Source: Alphaproteobacteria bacterium HGW-Alphaproteobacteria-18 (lineage in GTDB: Bacteria > Pseudomonadota > Alphaproteobacteria > Caulobacterales > Hyphomonadaceae). Taken from it: a stretch of DNA of 64,000 nt. A program made the translations under genes and the position numbers. Positions 27,159 to 35,205 of this stretch are shown here, one piece after another. The first letter of the stretch is position 1. Every line of letters starts with the position of its first letter. Where the stretch lies: positions 1 to 64,000 of the forward strand of contig PHEH01000009.1 of assembly GCA_002841155.1 (NCBI GenBank), in the 5' to 3' direction. The notes beneath the pieces were generated by a model. The model did not search any database. It worked only from the letters and a program-made list of their open reading frames with translations, and was not told where the DNA came from.

Positions 27159-27797
27159 ATGATCATCGCAATCGACGGCACGACAGCTTCAGGCAAAGGC
27201 ACCATCGCGAAACGCCTCGCGGCGCATTATGGCCTGCCCCATATGGACACCGGCCGGCTTTACCGCGCCGTGGGTGTGGCCGCGTTGAAACAGGATGTGC
27301 CACTGGACGCCGCCGGCCCCCTCTCCGACATCGCGCGGATGCTGGATCTTACAGATTTCATCGAGCATGAGCTGCGCTCGGCCGAGGCGGGCAAGGCGGC
27401 GAGCGTTGTGGCCGCGATCCCGTCGGTCCGCCAGGCCCTGTTCGAGCTACAGCGCGCCTTTGCGACCCGCGCGGGCGGCGCGCTTCTGGATGGCCGCGAC
27501 ATCGGCACCGTCATAGCCCCGGACGCCGACGTGAAACTCTGGGTGGACGCAGATGTGCGCCAGCGGGGCGAGCGGCGCTGGAAAGAGCTGGTAGGGAACG
27601 GCGAAGACGTGACGCTAGACCAGGTGATAGAACAGCTACAGATCCGCGACGCCCGTGATCAGGGGCGCACAGATGCCCCGGCCGCAATGGCGGATGATGC
27701 CATCTTGATCGATACCACTGATCTGACTATAGACGCGGCTGTGGAAAGGGCGATGGTGGCTGTTGAGGCTGCCCTCGCCAAGGGAAAGACTGCCTGA
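27159..27797 (+). CDS. cmk: Cytidylate kinase
   Basis: A 212-residue NMP kinase phosphorylating CMP and dCMP with ATP. The P-loop IAIDGTTASGKGTIAKRLA opens the protein, followed by LPHMDTGRLYRAVG (substrate site) near residue 28 and the DGRDIGTVIAPDADVKLWVDA stretch near 115. The LID-like QLQIRDARDQGRTDAPAAMADDAILIDTTDLTID completes it. It precedes rpsA by 142 bases, the conserved cmk-rpsA arrangement of many proteobacteria. Confidence 0.95.
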   Translation: MIIAIDGTTASGKGTIAKRLAAHYGLPHMDTGRLYRAVGVAALKQDVPLDAAGPLSDIARMLDLTDFIEHELRSAEAGKAASVVAAIPSVRQALFELQRAFATRAGGALLDGRDIGTVIAPDADVKLWVDADVRQRGERRWKELVGNGEDVTLDQVIEQLQIRDARDQGRTDAPAAMADDAILIDTTDLTIDAAVERAMVAVEAALAKGKTA

Positions 27798-27939
27798 GGG
27801 GCGCCCGCAAGGGATCAAGCCTCAATCCAAACAGGCGGTACCCGCTTCAGATCTTGAAAGACCACATGACGGGTCGAATGTGCGCAGGCGGCAATGGTGC
27901 TGGCCTGCCTTGAACCATTTGGCCCTCTCCGGAGACCCC

Positions 27940-29925
27940 ATGACGAACGAAATGAACCCCTCCCCGGCCGATTTTGCCTCGATGTTCGAGTCCTCGGCAG
28001 CGGCATCTGCCATGCAGGAAGGCCAGGTTATCCCGGCAACTGTCCTGCGCATCGACAACGACTCGGTCGTCGTCGACATCGGCCTCAAGACCGAAGGCCG
28101 CATCCCGACCAAAGAATTCATGCTTGAAGACAAGCAGCCCGCCCCTGGCGACCTGATCGACGTTTATCTCGACCGGATCGAAAACGCGCTCGGCGAAGCC
28201 GTTCTGTCGCGCGACAAGGCCCGCCGCGAAGAGCGCTGGGTCAAACTTGAGCGCAGCTTTGCCAAAGGCGAGCCCGTCAAAGGCGCCATCTCTGGCCGCG
28301 TCAAAGGTGGCTTCACCGTCGACCTCGGCGGCGTCAACGCCTTCCTTCCCGGCTCCCAGGTCGATATCCGCCCGGTGCGCGATGTCGGTCCGCTCATGGG
28401 CGAAGTTCAGCCGTTTGCTGTCCTCAAGCTCGACCGCGTTCGCGGCAACATCGTTGTCTCGCGCCGCGCGATCCTCGAAGAGAGCCGCGCCGAACAGCGC
28501 GCCGAGATCGTTTCCGACATGGCTGAAGGCGACGTCCGCAAGGGTATCGTCAAGAACATCACCGATTACGGTGCGTTCGTTGACCTCGGCGGCATCGATG
28601 GCCTGCTGCACGTCACCGACATGTCCTACAAGCGCATCAACCACCCCTCGCAGGTGGTCGAAGTGGGCCAGGAAGTCGAAGTCCAGATCATCAAGATCAA
28701 CCCCGAAACCCAGCGTATCTCGCTCGGCATGAAGCAGCTCGGCACCGATCCGTGGGACAATATCTCGTCCCGCTACCCGGTTGGCGGCCGCCTCAAGGGC
28801 ACGGTCACCAACATCACCGATTACGGCGCCTTCGTGGAGCTGGAAGATGGTGTCGAAGGCCTGATCCACGTGTCCGAAATGAGCTGGACCAAGAAGAACG
28901 TGCATCCCGGCAAGATCCTGTCGACCTCTCAGGAAGTCGATGTGGAAGTGCTGGACGTTGACAGCGACAAGCGCCGCATCTCGCTTGGCCTCAAGCAGAC
29001 CATGGACAATCCGTGGAGCGCCTTCCTCGCCGAGAACCCTGTTGGGACGGAAATCGAAGGCGAAGTGCGCGGGATTACCGAGTTCGGCCTCTTCGTTGGT
29101 CTTGGCCCGGATCTCGACGGCATGGTGCACATCAACGACATCGCCTGGGACAAATCCGGCGACCAGGCGATCGAAGCCTTCACCAAGGGCGACCGTGTCA
29201 AAGCGAAAGTTCTCGATGTCGACGTTGACAAAGAGCGCATCTCGCTGGGCATCAAACAGCTCTCCGGCGACCCGATTGAATCGGCAGTCAGCAGCAGCAG
29301 CGAGTCTGCTGGTGGTGGCGGCGGTGGCCTCAAGCGCGGCGCAACCGTGACCTGCACCGTGACGGAAATCACCTCGGGCGGTATCGAAGTCGAATTCGGT
29401 ACCCCGGCTGTGAAAAGCTTCATCCGCCGTTCTGACCTCTCGCGTGACCGGGCAGACCAGCGCCCTGAGCGTTTTGCTGTCGGTGACAAGGTCGACGCCA
29501 AGATCATTACGGTGGACCGCGCAACACGCCGCGTTTCGCTCTCGATCAAAGCGCTTGAGATCGCCGAAGAAGCTGAAGCCGTTGCACAATACGGCTCGGC
29601 AGACGCTGGCGCCTCGCTCGGCGACATCCTGGGCGCAGCCCTGGCCTCGTCGAAAGGCAAGCCGAAGGCAGATTCTGACGCTGACGCCGGTTCGCTCGAC
29701 GATCGCGGCCGTCTTGATGCGCCGCAAGGCGAAGCAGACGACCTCAAGAAGCTGAAGGGTCTTGGCCCGGCATTTGAGAAAAAGCTCAACGACGCCGGCA
29801 TCTACCACTTCTGGCAGATCGCAGCGCTTTCCGACGAGCAGGTCGCAGACCTTGAAGAGGAACTGGCAATCCAGGGCCGTTTCGAGCGCGATGGCTGGAA
29901 AGATCAGGCCGATTCTCTCGCCTGA
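27940..29925 (+). CDS. rpsA: 30S ribosomal protein S1 with C-terminal helix-hairpin-helix extension
   Basis: A 661-residue S1, longer than the usual ~560-570. Six S1 RNA-binding repeats can be followed, e.g. VRKGIVKNITDYGAFVDLGG, LKGTVTNITDYGAFVELEDG and IEGEVRGITEFGLFVGLGPD. After a Gly/Ser-rich break (SSSSESAGGGGGG) comes repeat six and a linker, then residues 600-661 (DDLKKLKGLGPAFEKKLNDA to the end), which look like the helix-hairpin-helix tail known on alphaproteobacterial L21. ATG 27940 is chosen for GGAG five bases upstream; the longer frame runs into cmk. S1 binds mRNA at translation initiation; the tail's role is unknown. Confidence 0.95.
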   Translation: MTNEMNPSPADFASMFESSAAASAMQEGQVIPATVLRIDNDSVVVDIGLKTEGRIPTKEFMLEDKQPAPGDLIDVYLDRIENALGEAVLSRDKARREERWVKLERSFAKGEPVKGAISGRVKGGFTVDLGGVNAFLPGSQVDIRPVRDVGPLMGEVQPFAVLKLDRVRGNIVVSRRAILEESRAEQRAEIVSDMAEGDVRKGIVKNITDYGAFVDLGGIDGLLHVTDMSYKRINHPSQVVEVGQEVEVQIIKINPETQRISLGMKQLGTDPWDNISSRYPVGGRLKGTVTNITDYGAFVELEDGVEGLIHVSEMSWTKKNVHPGKILSTSQEVDVEVLDVDSDKRRISLGLKQTMDNPWSAFLAENPVGTEIEGEVRGITEFGLFVGLGPDLDGMVHINDIAWDKSGDQAIEAFTKGDRVKAKVLDVDVDKERISLGIKQLSGDPIESAVSSSSESAGGGGGGLKRGATVTCTVTEITSGGIEVEFGTPAVKSFIRRSDLSRDRADQRPERFAVGDKVDAKIITVDRATRRVSLSIKALEIAEEAEAVAQYGSADAGASLGDILGAALASSKGKPKADSDADAGSLDDRGRLDAPQGEADDLKKLKGLGPAFEKKLNDAGIYHFWQIAALSDEQVADLEEELAIQGRFERDGWKDQADSLA

Positions 29926-30040
29926 TTGGAGCTAGTTTTGGGGCCGGTCTGCCTGAAAGCGGGCCGGCAACCTAAATTTCCCGAAATGTTTGCGGCGGGG
30001 GCCTAGCGCTCCCGCCGCAAATGCGTTTAATAACAATGCG

Positions 30041-30340
30041 ATGCTGAAGTCCCAACTCATAGAGAAACTCGCGGCTGAGAACGCGCACCTACGTCACGAA
30101 GACGTTGAAAAGGTCGTGAACGTCATCCTTGGCGAGATTGGTGACGCCCTTGCCCGGGGCGACCGGGTGGAGCTGCGCGGCTTTGGCGCCTTTTCAGTAC
30201 GCAAGCGTGACGCCCGCAAGGGCCGCAATCCCCGCACAGGCGAGCCTGTTAAAGTGCCAGCAAAGGCTGTCCCCTTCTTCAAGGCCGGCAAGGAACTGCG
30301 CGCCCGGGTCAATGGCGGCAACGATCCCGAGGCTAGATAA
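30041..30340 (+). CDS. ihfB: Integration host factor subunit beta
   Basis: A 99-residue DNA-bending protein of the HU/IHF family. [30 protein letters not shown] forms the dimer helices; [34 protein letters not shown] is the beta-arm with the DNA-intercalating proline. [17 protein letters not shown] ends it. Its position just after rpsA is the conserved location of ihfB and separates it from HU and ihfA. It works with sigma-54 promoters, for which rpoN is also in this window. Confidence 0.95.
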   Translation: MLKSQLIEKLAAENAHLRHEDVEKVVNVILGEIGDALARGDRVELRGFGAFSVRKRDARKGRNPRTGEPVKVPAKAVPFFKAGKELRARVNGGNDPEAR

Positions 30341-30446
30341 GCCCGGTTCTGTTTCGCGCCTTTGTTGCAGCGTCTTGACGCTGCGCCCAAACCCCGCGAA
30401 TTCTGTTTAAACTCTGGCTGCGTCCTGCCGAGGAGAAGGGGTATAT

Positions 30447-30860
30447 ATGTTCAAGGAATTCAAAGAGTTCGCCCTTAAGGGCAATCTGGTTGACCTCGCT
30501 GTAGGCTTTATTCTGGGTGGCGCTTTCGGAACCATCGTCACGTCTCTGGTGAATGACATCATGATGCCCCCCCTTGGCATGCTGATGGGCGGTACCGATT
30601 TTTCGGATCTCTTTATCTCGCTCAATGGACTGGAATATGTCTCGCTTGCCGCCGCTTCAGATGCCGGCGCGCCGGTGATCGCCTATGGCAAATTTATCAA
30701 TGCGCTTATTTCCTTCGTCATCATGGCGTTCGCCCTGTTCTTCGTGATCAAGGGGATGAACACGCTGAAGAAGAAGGAAGAAGCTGCGCCGCCACCAGCA
30801 CCGCCGCGTCAGGAAGTGCTTCTGGAAGAAATCCGCAACCTCCTGGCCAAGAACCAGTAG
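30447..30860 (+). CDS. mscL: Large-conductance mechanosensitive channel
   Basis: A 137-residue inner-membrane channel that opens under osmotic downshock. The N-terminal amphipathic helix and TM1 are [43 protein letters not shown]2 is [23 protein letters not shown]. The C terminus has the family's Pro-rich then helical [15 protein letters not shown] bundle. Length is normal. It follows ihfB with a separate ribosome binding site and ends before a strong terminator. Confidence 0.96.
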   Translation: MFKEFKEFALKGNLVDLAVGFILGGAFGTIVTSLVNDIMMPPLGMLMGGTDFSDLFISLNGLEYVSLAAASDAGAPVIAYGKFINALISFVIMAFALFFVIKGMNTLKKKEEAAPPPAPPRQEVLLEEIRNLLAKNQ

Positions 30861-30942
30861 GACCAAGCTGCGGGATGGGGTTCGCAAAGTATTAAGCAGT
30901 CAGCTGCTACTTTGTGGACAGTAGAGTACCGCGTAGAGTGCG

Positions 30943-30969
30943 GAAGGGCGGCCCGTTGGGTCGCCCTTC
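30943..30969. terminator. Rho-independent terminator after mscL
   Basis: A 12-base stem (arms 30943-30954 and 30958-30969, one G-T wobble) with a GTT loop lies about 85 bases past the mscL stop and 7 bases before the end of the opposing HAD gene. The T tract is weak (TTGCTTTC), but it probably separates the two convergent units. Confidence 0.7.
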
Positions 30970-30975
30970 TTGCTT

Positions 30976-31626
30976 TCAGGGCTCTCGGGATGTCTTTTGC
31001 AGTCCGAGGGTCTGCTCCAGCAGGTCATGCGCCCCTTCGGCGAAATGGAAGGCCTGCCAGCCCCTCGCCCGGGCTGCAGCCACATTCTCCTCCAGATCGT
31101 CCACCAGCAGCAGTCCGGCCGGCGCAACATCAAGCTCTGCTTCGATATGCGCGAAATAGTCCGTATCCGGCTTCACGATCCCCATCCGACCGGCCGAAAA
31201 GATGCGTTCCATCCGGTCGCCGAACCCCATGGTGGTTTCGATATAGGACGTGCGGTGGATTTCGTTATTGGTCGCCATGACATGGCGCAGCCCGCGTGCC
31301 TTGAGCGGCTCGATGAGCGCAAGCGTGCGGGTGTCGGGCAGAGCGTCCTGGCGGAACCAATAGTCCAAGATTTCCGGGGCACGTCCAGACGCGGCATTCG
31401 CCTCGGCCCATTCAGTGACCAGCTCGACCAGGCAGGCCTGCCCCCGCATCGCCTTTTGGAACCGGCCTGCAAACAGATAGCTCGTGAAAGATTGAAGCGA
31501 GAGCCCCAAATCCTGCTCGAAATTGCGCGACCAGGCGAATACCCCGTTCTCTATATTGCGATTTAGGACACCGTCAAAATCCCAGGCAATGACCTGTACC
31601 GCGTCCAGATCGAGCGGTGACGTCAT
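30976..31626 (-). CDS. HAD-superfamily hydrolase
   Basis: A 216-residue haloacid-dehalogenase-type phosphatase: motif I VIAWDFDGVLNRN (nucleophile Asp), motif II HVMATNNEIH, and motif III-IV MGIVKPDTDYFAHI and LLLVDDLEENVAAARARGW. A cap domain lies between. The start overlaps the end of the DUF3299 gene by one base, so it is the last gene of the probable zinc-uptake operon. No substrate can be inferred; its place in that operon may be incidental. Confidence 0.9.
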   Translation of the reverse strand: MTSPLDLDAVQVIAWDFDGVLNRNIENGVFAWSRNFEQDLGLSLQSFTSYLFAGRFQKAMRGQACLVELVTEWAEANAASGRAPEILDYWFRQDALPDTRTLALIEPLKARGLRHVMATNNEIHRTSYIETTMGFGDRMERIFSAGRMGIVKPDTDYFAHIEAELDVAPAGLLLVDDLEENVAAARARGWQAFHFAEGAHDLLEQTLGLQKTSREP

Positions 31627-32351
31627 CAGTAGGTGTATTCCTCGATGCCGGTCAGCGTGATCGTGTAGGCGGCATCTGCCAGTTCGCTTTCCTGCGTCTG
31701 GGTATGGATCGTTCCTTCGATCCAGACAGCCTGAGCCAGATCCTGCATCTTGATCGCCTTGTCAGACATCACGAAGACGGTCTGGTTGGGCGGCGGTGGC
31801 GGCGCATGGATACAGGCACCGAAATACGGCACCAGCAGGAACTCCTTGATCTGCGCGTCTGCCCCATACTCAAATGGCACAGTATACCCGGGGATGCGGA
31901 TCTTCTTGCCGTTGAGTTCCTTCACGGTGTTGAACGTGCCGATCTGAACGGCTGTGTCGGCGGCTGATCCTTCGGCGATACCGGCGCCGGAATAGAGCAT
32001 CGCCATCTGCGCCTGGTACATCTGGGCGAGGCGCTCTTCCTCCCCTTCCGGCATCAGATCTTCCCAGCCGATCCGCGTGACACCGCGGGCGGCCAGTTCA
32101 GCGTCCTTGCGGGCCTGCTCTTCCGCGCGCTTCTTGGCGGCTTCGGCGCGGGCGGCGGCGCGCTCTGTAGCGCTCTGGCCGATCTTGTCACCCACCTTGG
32201 GGCCGGCGGCCTTGGTTTCAGCTGGTGCCTCCTTGGCCGGTTTGGCAGGGGCGGCTTCCGCCGTCCCATTTGTAGAGGCGCCGCCACAGGCCGCGGCAAG
32301 ACCAAAAGCGAGGCTGGCGAGGGCAAAACCCGGAAGAGATGTCGTTTTCAT
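31626..32351 (-). CDS. DUF3299 domain lipoprotein of the zinc locus
   Basis: A 241-residue predicted lipoprotein (MKTTSLPGFALASLAFGLAAAC). A Lys/Glu/Ala-rich helical linker (ATERAAARAEAAKKRAEEQARKDAELAARG) leads to the DUF3299 domain: IGWEDLMPEGE, GKKIRIPGYTVPFEYGADAQIKEFLLVPYFGACIHAPPPPPNQTVFV and an OB-like end. The family usually travels with an ABC ATPase/permease pair and a DUF2796 protein, as here. The CIHAPPPPPNQ stretch, with Cys and His, may bind metal. ATG 32351 precedes the signal peptide directly. Confidence 0.88.
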   Translation of the reverse strand: MKTTSLPGFALASLAFGLAAACGGASTNGTAEAAPAKPAKEAPAETKAAGPKVGDKIGQSATERAAARAEAAKKRAEEQARKDAELAARGVTRIGWEDLMPEGEEERLAQMYQAQMAMLYSGAGIAEGSAADTAVQIGTFNTVKELNGKKIRIPGYTVPFEYGADAQIKEFLLVPYFGACIHAPPPPPNQTVFVMSDKAIKMQDLAQAVWIEGTIHTQTQESELADAAYTITLTGIEEYTY

Positions 32352-32399
32352 AGCCCTTGTGTAAAACGGCCGCGCGCGCAATTCCAGAGCACAATGCTG

Positions 32400-33668
32400 T
32401 TACAAACGGACGCTGAGCCCATCGGCCAGCGACCGGCGCATCGCCGCGATTGCCGGAACTGCCCCGATCACGAGAGACGCAAACGTCACCGCGCCCAGCA
32501 CGTAGAGGTCGAGCAAGCCGGGCCCGCCACTGCCAAAGGCGACGCCATAGCGGGCCTGCAACATTGGCGCGACCACAGCAAACACGCTGTGGACAATCAC
32601 GATGCCAATCAACGCGCCCATGAACCCGATCAGCCCTGACTCAAGCACCAGCAGGGAAAATATATGGCCTGGCCGCGCGCCGGTCGCCCGCAGGATCGAC
32701 ATTTCCCGCCGCCGCTCATTCAGGCTTGTCAGGATGGAGGTGAGGATCGAGACGAGACCGACCGCGATCACAAAGCCCGACACGGCCAGAAGCGCCCGTT
32801 CGGCAATCGAGGTGACGCCCCAGAGCTCACGCAGCGCCTCCCCGGGAATAATGGCCATCAGCGGCTCACCGCGATTGGTGTTGATCTGCCGGCGGGTCGT
32901 CAGGATCGTGCCTTTGCGTTCCAGGCCGACAAAGATCGCCGTGACTGTCTTGGGTGTGAGGTCAAAGGAGCGGATCATCTCGGTGGGGATGGAATCGGCG
33001 AGCGGGTTCTTGGCCCCCGTCTCCCAGCCGACATGGATAGCCGTGATGGCTTCGAGGGAAACATGCACGGTCCGGTCAACCGGTGTGCCTGTGGGCTTGA
33101 GGATACCCGATACCCGGAACGGCCGGTTCTCATGGCCCGAACCAAGATCCGCCGCGCCGAGCCCGTGAGTCAGGATCAGCGGCGTATCCAGCGTGTAGCC
33201 AAGATCACGCGCGACATCAGCGCCGATCACGGCATCAAACAGGTCGTCAAAAAGCGCGCCTTCGGCAAGCTCCAGCGGCTGCCCGCCGCCATATTTGTAA
33301 TGATCAAAATACGCGGTCGTTGTTCCCATCACGCGGAAGCCGCGATGGCTGTCGCCGAGCGCGATGGGCACCGTCCAGGCAACATCCGGACGTTCCGCAA
33401 TCTGACGATAGGTTGGCCAGGAAACCTCCGCCGTCGTCGAGCCCATACGGAACACCGAATAGAGCAGCAGGTTGACCGTGCCGGTCGGCGCACCGACGAT
33501 CAGATCGGTTCCGGAAATGGTATTCTCAAAACCTTCGCGGGCGCCGCTGCGGGCTTTCTCGACCCCCAGAAAGAGCGCGACCGAGAGGGCGACGGCAAGG
33601 ATGGTCAGGATCACCGACCCCTTGCGATTGAGGAGGCTCGACCAGGCAAGCGAAAAGAGAGCGGTCAT
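32400..33668 (-). CDS. FtsX/MacB-type ABC transporter permease
   Basis: A 422-residue permease with four membrane segments: one after the N terminus (SVILTILAVALSVALFLGVEKA), a large extracytoplasmic domain, and three at the C terminus (ERALLAVSGFVIAVGLVSILTSIL, LLVLESGLIGFMGALIGIVIVH, LDLYVLGAVTFASLVIGAVPAIAAMRRS). This is the type VII fold of LolC and MacB, which move lipoproteins or act as mechanotransmitters rather than channels. Its start overlaps the upstream ATPase gene by 4 bases. With DUF2796 and DUF3299 genes it probably serves zinc uptake. Confidence 0.92.
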   Translation of the reverse strand: MTALFSLAWSSLLNRKGSVILTILAVALSVALFLGVEKARSGAREGFENTISGTDLIVGAPTGTVNLLLYSVFRMGSTTAEVSWPTYRQIAERPDVAWTVPIALGDSHRGFRVMGTTTAYFDHYKYGGGQPLELAEGALFDDLFDAVIGADVARDLGYTLDTPLILTHGLGAADLGSGHENRPFRVSGILKPTGTPVDRTVHVSLEAITAIHVGWETGAKNPLADSIPTEMIRSFDLTPKTVTAIFVGLERKGTILTTRRQINTNRGEPLMAIIPGEALRELWGVTSIAERALLAVSGFVIAVGLVSILTSILTSLNERRREMSILRATGARPGHIFSLLVLESGLIGFMGALIGIVIVHSVFAVVAPMLQARYGVAFGSGGPGLLDLYVLGAVTFASLVIGAVPAIAAMRRSLADGLSVRL

Positions 33669-34360
33669 GCTGGCGCCCCTGCCCGATTCATTGTGGTGAG
33701 ATCGGCGGCGCGGGTGAAGAGCCCCGCCAGCGACGCATCATGGCTGACAAACAACAACGTGGCGCCCGACCGTTCGACTTCCTCAGACAGAAGATTGATG
33801 AAGCGGTCGCGCGCGTCAGCGTCCAGCGCGGAAGTGGGCTCATCCGCGATGACGAGGCTCGGGCTGCCGATCAAGGCGCGGGCGGCTGCCACACGCTGCT
33901 GCTGGCCGACCGAGAGGTCTGACACGCGGCGCTCCAGCAGGCTTTCATCTTGCAGGCCCAGCCGTGCCAGCAGGCGCCGGGCTTCTGCCTGCGGATCATT
34001 TCCGGCCGCCTTACGGCGCGCCTGCGAAAAGCGCAGCGGCAGAAGAACATTCCCCGTCACCGACAGGTAAGGCACCAGATTGAACATCTGGAAGATCACG
34101 CCCATCCGGTCGGCGCGCAGCCTGTCCCGCCGGGCAGCGGCAAGGGTGCTCATATCCTCACCCAGAACGCGGATGCGCCCGGCTTGCGGCTGCAACACGC
34201 CGGCAATCAGGCCAAGAAGGGTCGACTTGCCAGAGCCTGAGGGCCCGCGCAGGAACACGCGCTCGCCCGCATCAACACGGAAGGCCTCAATGTCGAGCAC
34301 TTGCGGGCCGCTCTTCCAGGCAAAGCGCAGCCCTTCAATATCGATTACCGGATCAGCCAT
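33665..34360 (-). CDS. ABC transporter ATP-binding protein (LolD/MacB type)
   Basis: A 231-residue ABC ATPase: Walker A FLRGPSGSGKSTLLGLIAG near residue 36, Q-loop MGVIFQMFNLVPYLSVTGNV, signature DLSVGQQQRVAAARALIGSPSLVIADEPTSALDAD (signature plus Walker B). The His switch lies in LLFVSHDASLAG. It couples to the overlapping FtsX-type permease. It starts 8 bases after the DUF2796 gene stop. Part of a probable Zur-controlled zinc operon. Confidence 0.94.
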   Translation of the reverse strand: MADPVIDIEGLRFAWKSGPQVLDIEAFRVDAGERVFLRGPSGSGKSTLLGLIAGVLQPQAGRIRVLGEDMSTLAAARRDRLRADRMGVIFQMFNLVPYLSVTGNVLLPLRFSQARRKAAGNDPQAEARRLLARLGLQDESLLERRVSDLSVGQQQRVAAARALIGSPSLVIADEPTSALDADARDRFINLLSEEVERSGATLLFVSHDASLAGLFTRAADLTTMNRAGAPA

Positions 34361-34368
34361 GCGAGCTT

Positions 34369-35013
34369 TTATTTCAGGGAAAGCTCTGGGGCGGAAGGCG
34401 TAAGCGCTGCGGCTTTCTGGACCGTATCGCCTACAAACACGGCATTGACGGTTTCAAAGCCCGGAAAGGCGGTGAAACCTGCGAAGCGAGCTGCCGATAC
34501 ATTGCCCAGATTGGCGCAGGTCCAGGAGAAGTTGACATGGCCATCGGTATGCCCGCTGGAAGTATCGACCTCCGCGACGGGCGTGTCGGCCGTGCAGTTT
34601 CCGCCGGTCAGGGTGATGAGACCTGGCAGCGCGGCTTTTACCTCATCGGTAATGATGCCTTCGGCTTCGGAAAGGCCGAAATTGGCCAGCGGAGATATCA
34701 GTTCTGCGGTCAGCTTGCCGCCCTCCACGGCAAAGGCAAGGTCGGCAATGCCATGCACATGAGCCGTACCGCCGGCATGGTCATGGTCGTGCTCGTGTTC
34801 ATCATCCTCATGATACGCATGCGCTTCGTCTTCAGCATGGTCTTTGCCATGAGCGTCATGAGCGTCTTCACCAGCAGCTTCAGCCACCAGCGTATTGCCC
34901 GTCTCGACGGGAGCCGGCGCTGCCGGAGGGGGCGCGCCCGGACCGCAGGCGGCAAGTACAGACAGCCCAGCGCCGGTGAGCAGCAGGGCGGAAAAACGGG
35001 TGAGACTGGTCAT
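34369..35013 (-). CDS. DUF2796 zinc-binding lipoprotein (ZrgA-like)
   Basis: A 214-residue lipoprotein (lipobox LAAC). After a Pro/Ala linker comes a His/Asp-rich segment (HDAHGKDHAEDEAHAYHEDDEHEHDHDH), likely to bind zinc, then the DUF2796 domain (AHVHGIADLAFAVEGGKLTAELISPLANFGL to VEVDTSSGHTDGHVNFSWTC). DUF2796 proteins such as ZrgA of Vibrio are linked to high-affinity zinc uptake. ATG 35013 has AGGAG upstream. It is the first gene of the five-gene operon and divergent from the ZIP transporter gene. Confidence 0.9.
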   Translation of the reverse strand: MTSLTRFSALLLTGAGLSVLAACGPGAPPPAAPAPVETGNTLVAEAAGEDAHDAHGKDHAEDEAHAYHEDDEHEHDHDHAGGTAHVHGIADLAFAVEGGKLTAELISPLANFGLSEAEGIITDEVKAALPGLITLTGGNCTADTPVAEVDTSSGHTDGHVNFSWTCANLGNVSAARFAGFTAFPGFETVNAVFVGDTVQKAAALTPSAPELSLK

Positions 35014-35098
35014 GAGCAACTCCTGGCATCTGAAACGCGGCGCGGAGAGTCCGGGGAAAACCCAGCCGGGCCGCAAAAAACTTCTGGCAAGCGTCAGA

Positions 35099-35120
35099 GT
35101 GAAACATTATAACACTTTTC
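35099..35120. promoter_or_regulatory. Candidate Zur box in the zinc-locus intergenic region
   Basis: The leftward strand reads GTGTTATAATGTTTCAC, close to the Zur pattern around TGTTATAACA as I remember it. It contains a perfect TATAAT -10 for the DUF2796 operon, so Zur binding would block that promoter. It lies roughly 86-107 bases from both divergent starts. Assignment to Zur rests on the pattern and on neighbouring zinc genes. Confidence 0.55.
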
Positions 35121-35136
35121 GCAAGGTGCCCTTGCG
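35120..35136. promoter_or_regulatory. 17-base palindrome beside the Zur-like box
   Basis: CGCAAGG-TGC-CCTTGCG is a perfect inverted repeat that begins at the right end of the Zur-like box, 70 bases before the ZIP start. It may be a second operator or a hairpin in the ZIP leader RNA. Confidence 0.45.
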
Positions 35137-35205
35137 CACAAGCCGCAGCCCTTCATCAACCCCTGCTCCTGTCCAGGCCGCAGCCAATCGGATATCCGCC
35201 TTAGA

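Noticed and set aside
27847-29808. Very long leftward open frame opposite rpsA
   Set aside because: It mirrors the S1 codons in a GC-rich genome, its product resembles no family, and it has no ribosome binding site. Antisense shadow.
29940-29970. Terminator between rpsA and ihfB
   Set aside because: A short GCCGG/CCGGC stem exists but with a long loop and no T-run; too weak to call.
30367-30384. Terminator after ihfB (GCAGCGTC-TT-GACGCTGC)
   Set aside because: A perfect stem but a 2-base loop and no following T-run; could equally be a leader hairpin of mscL.
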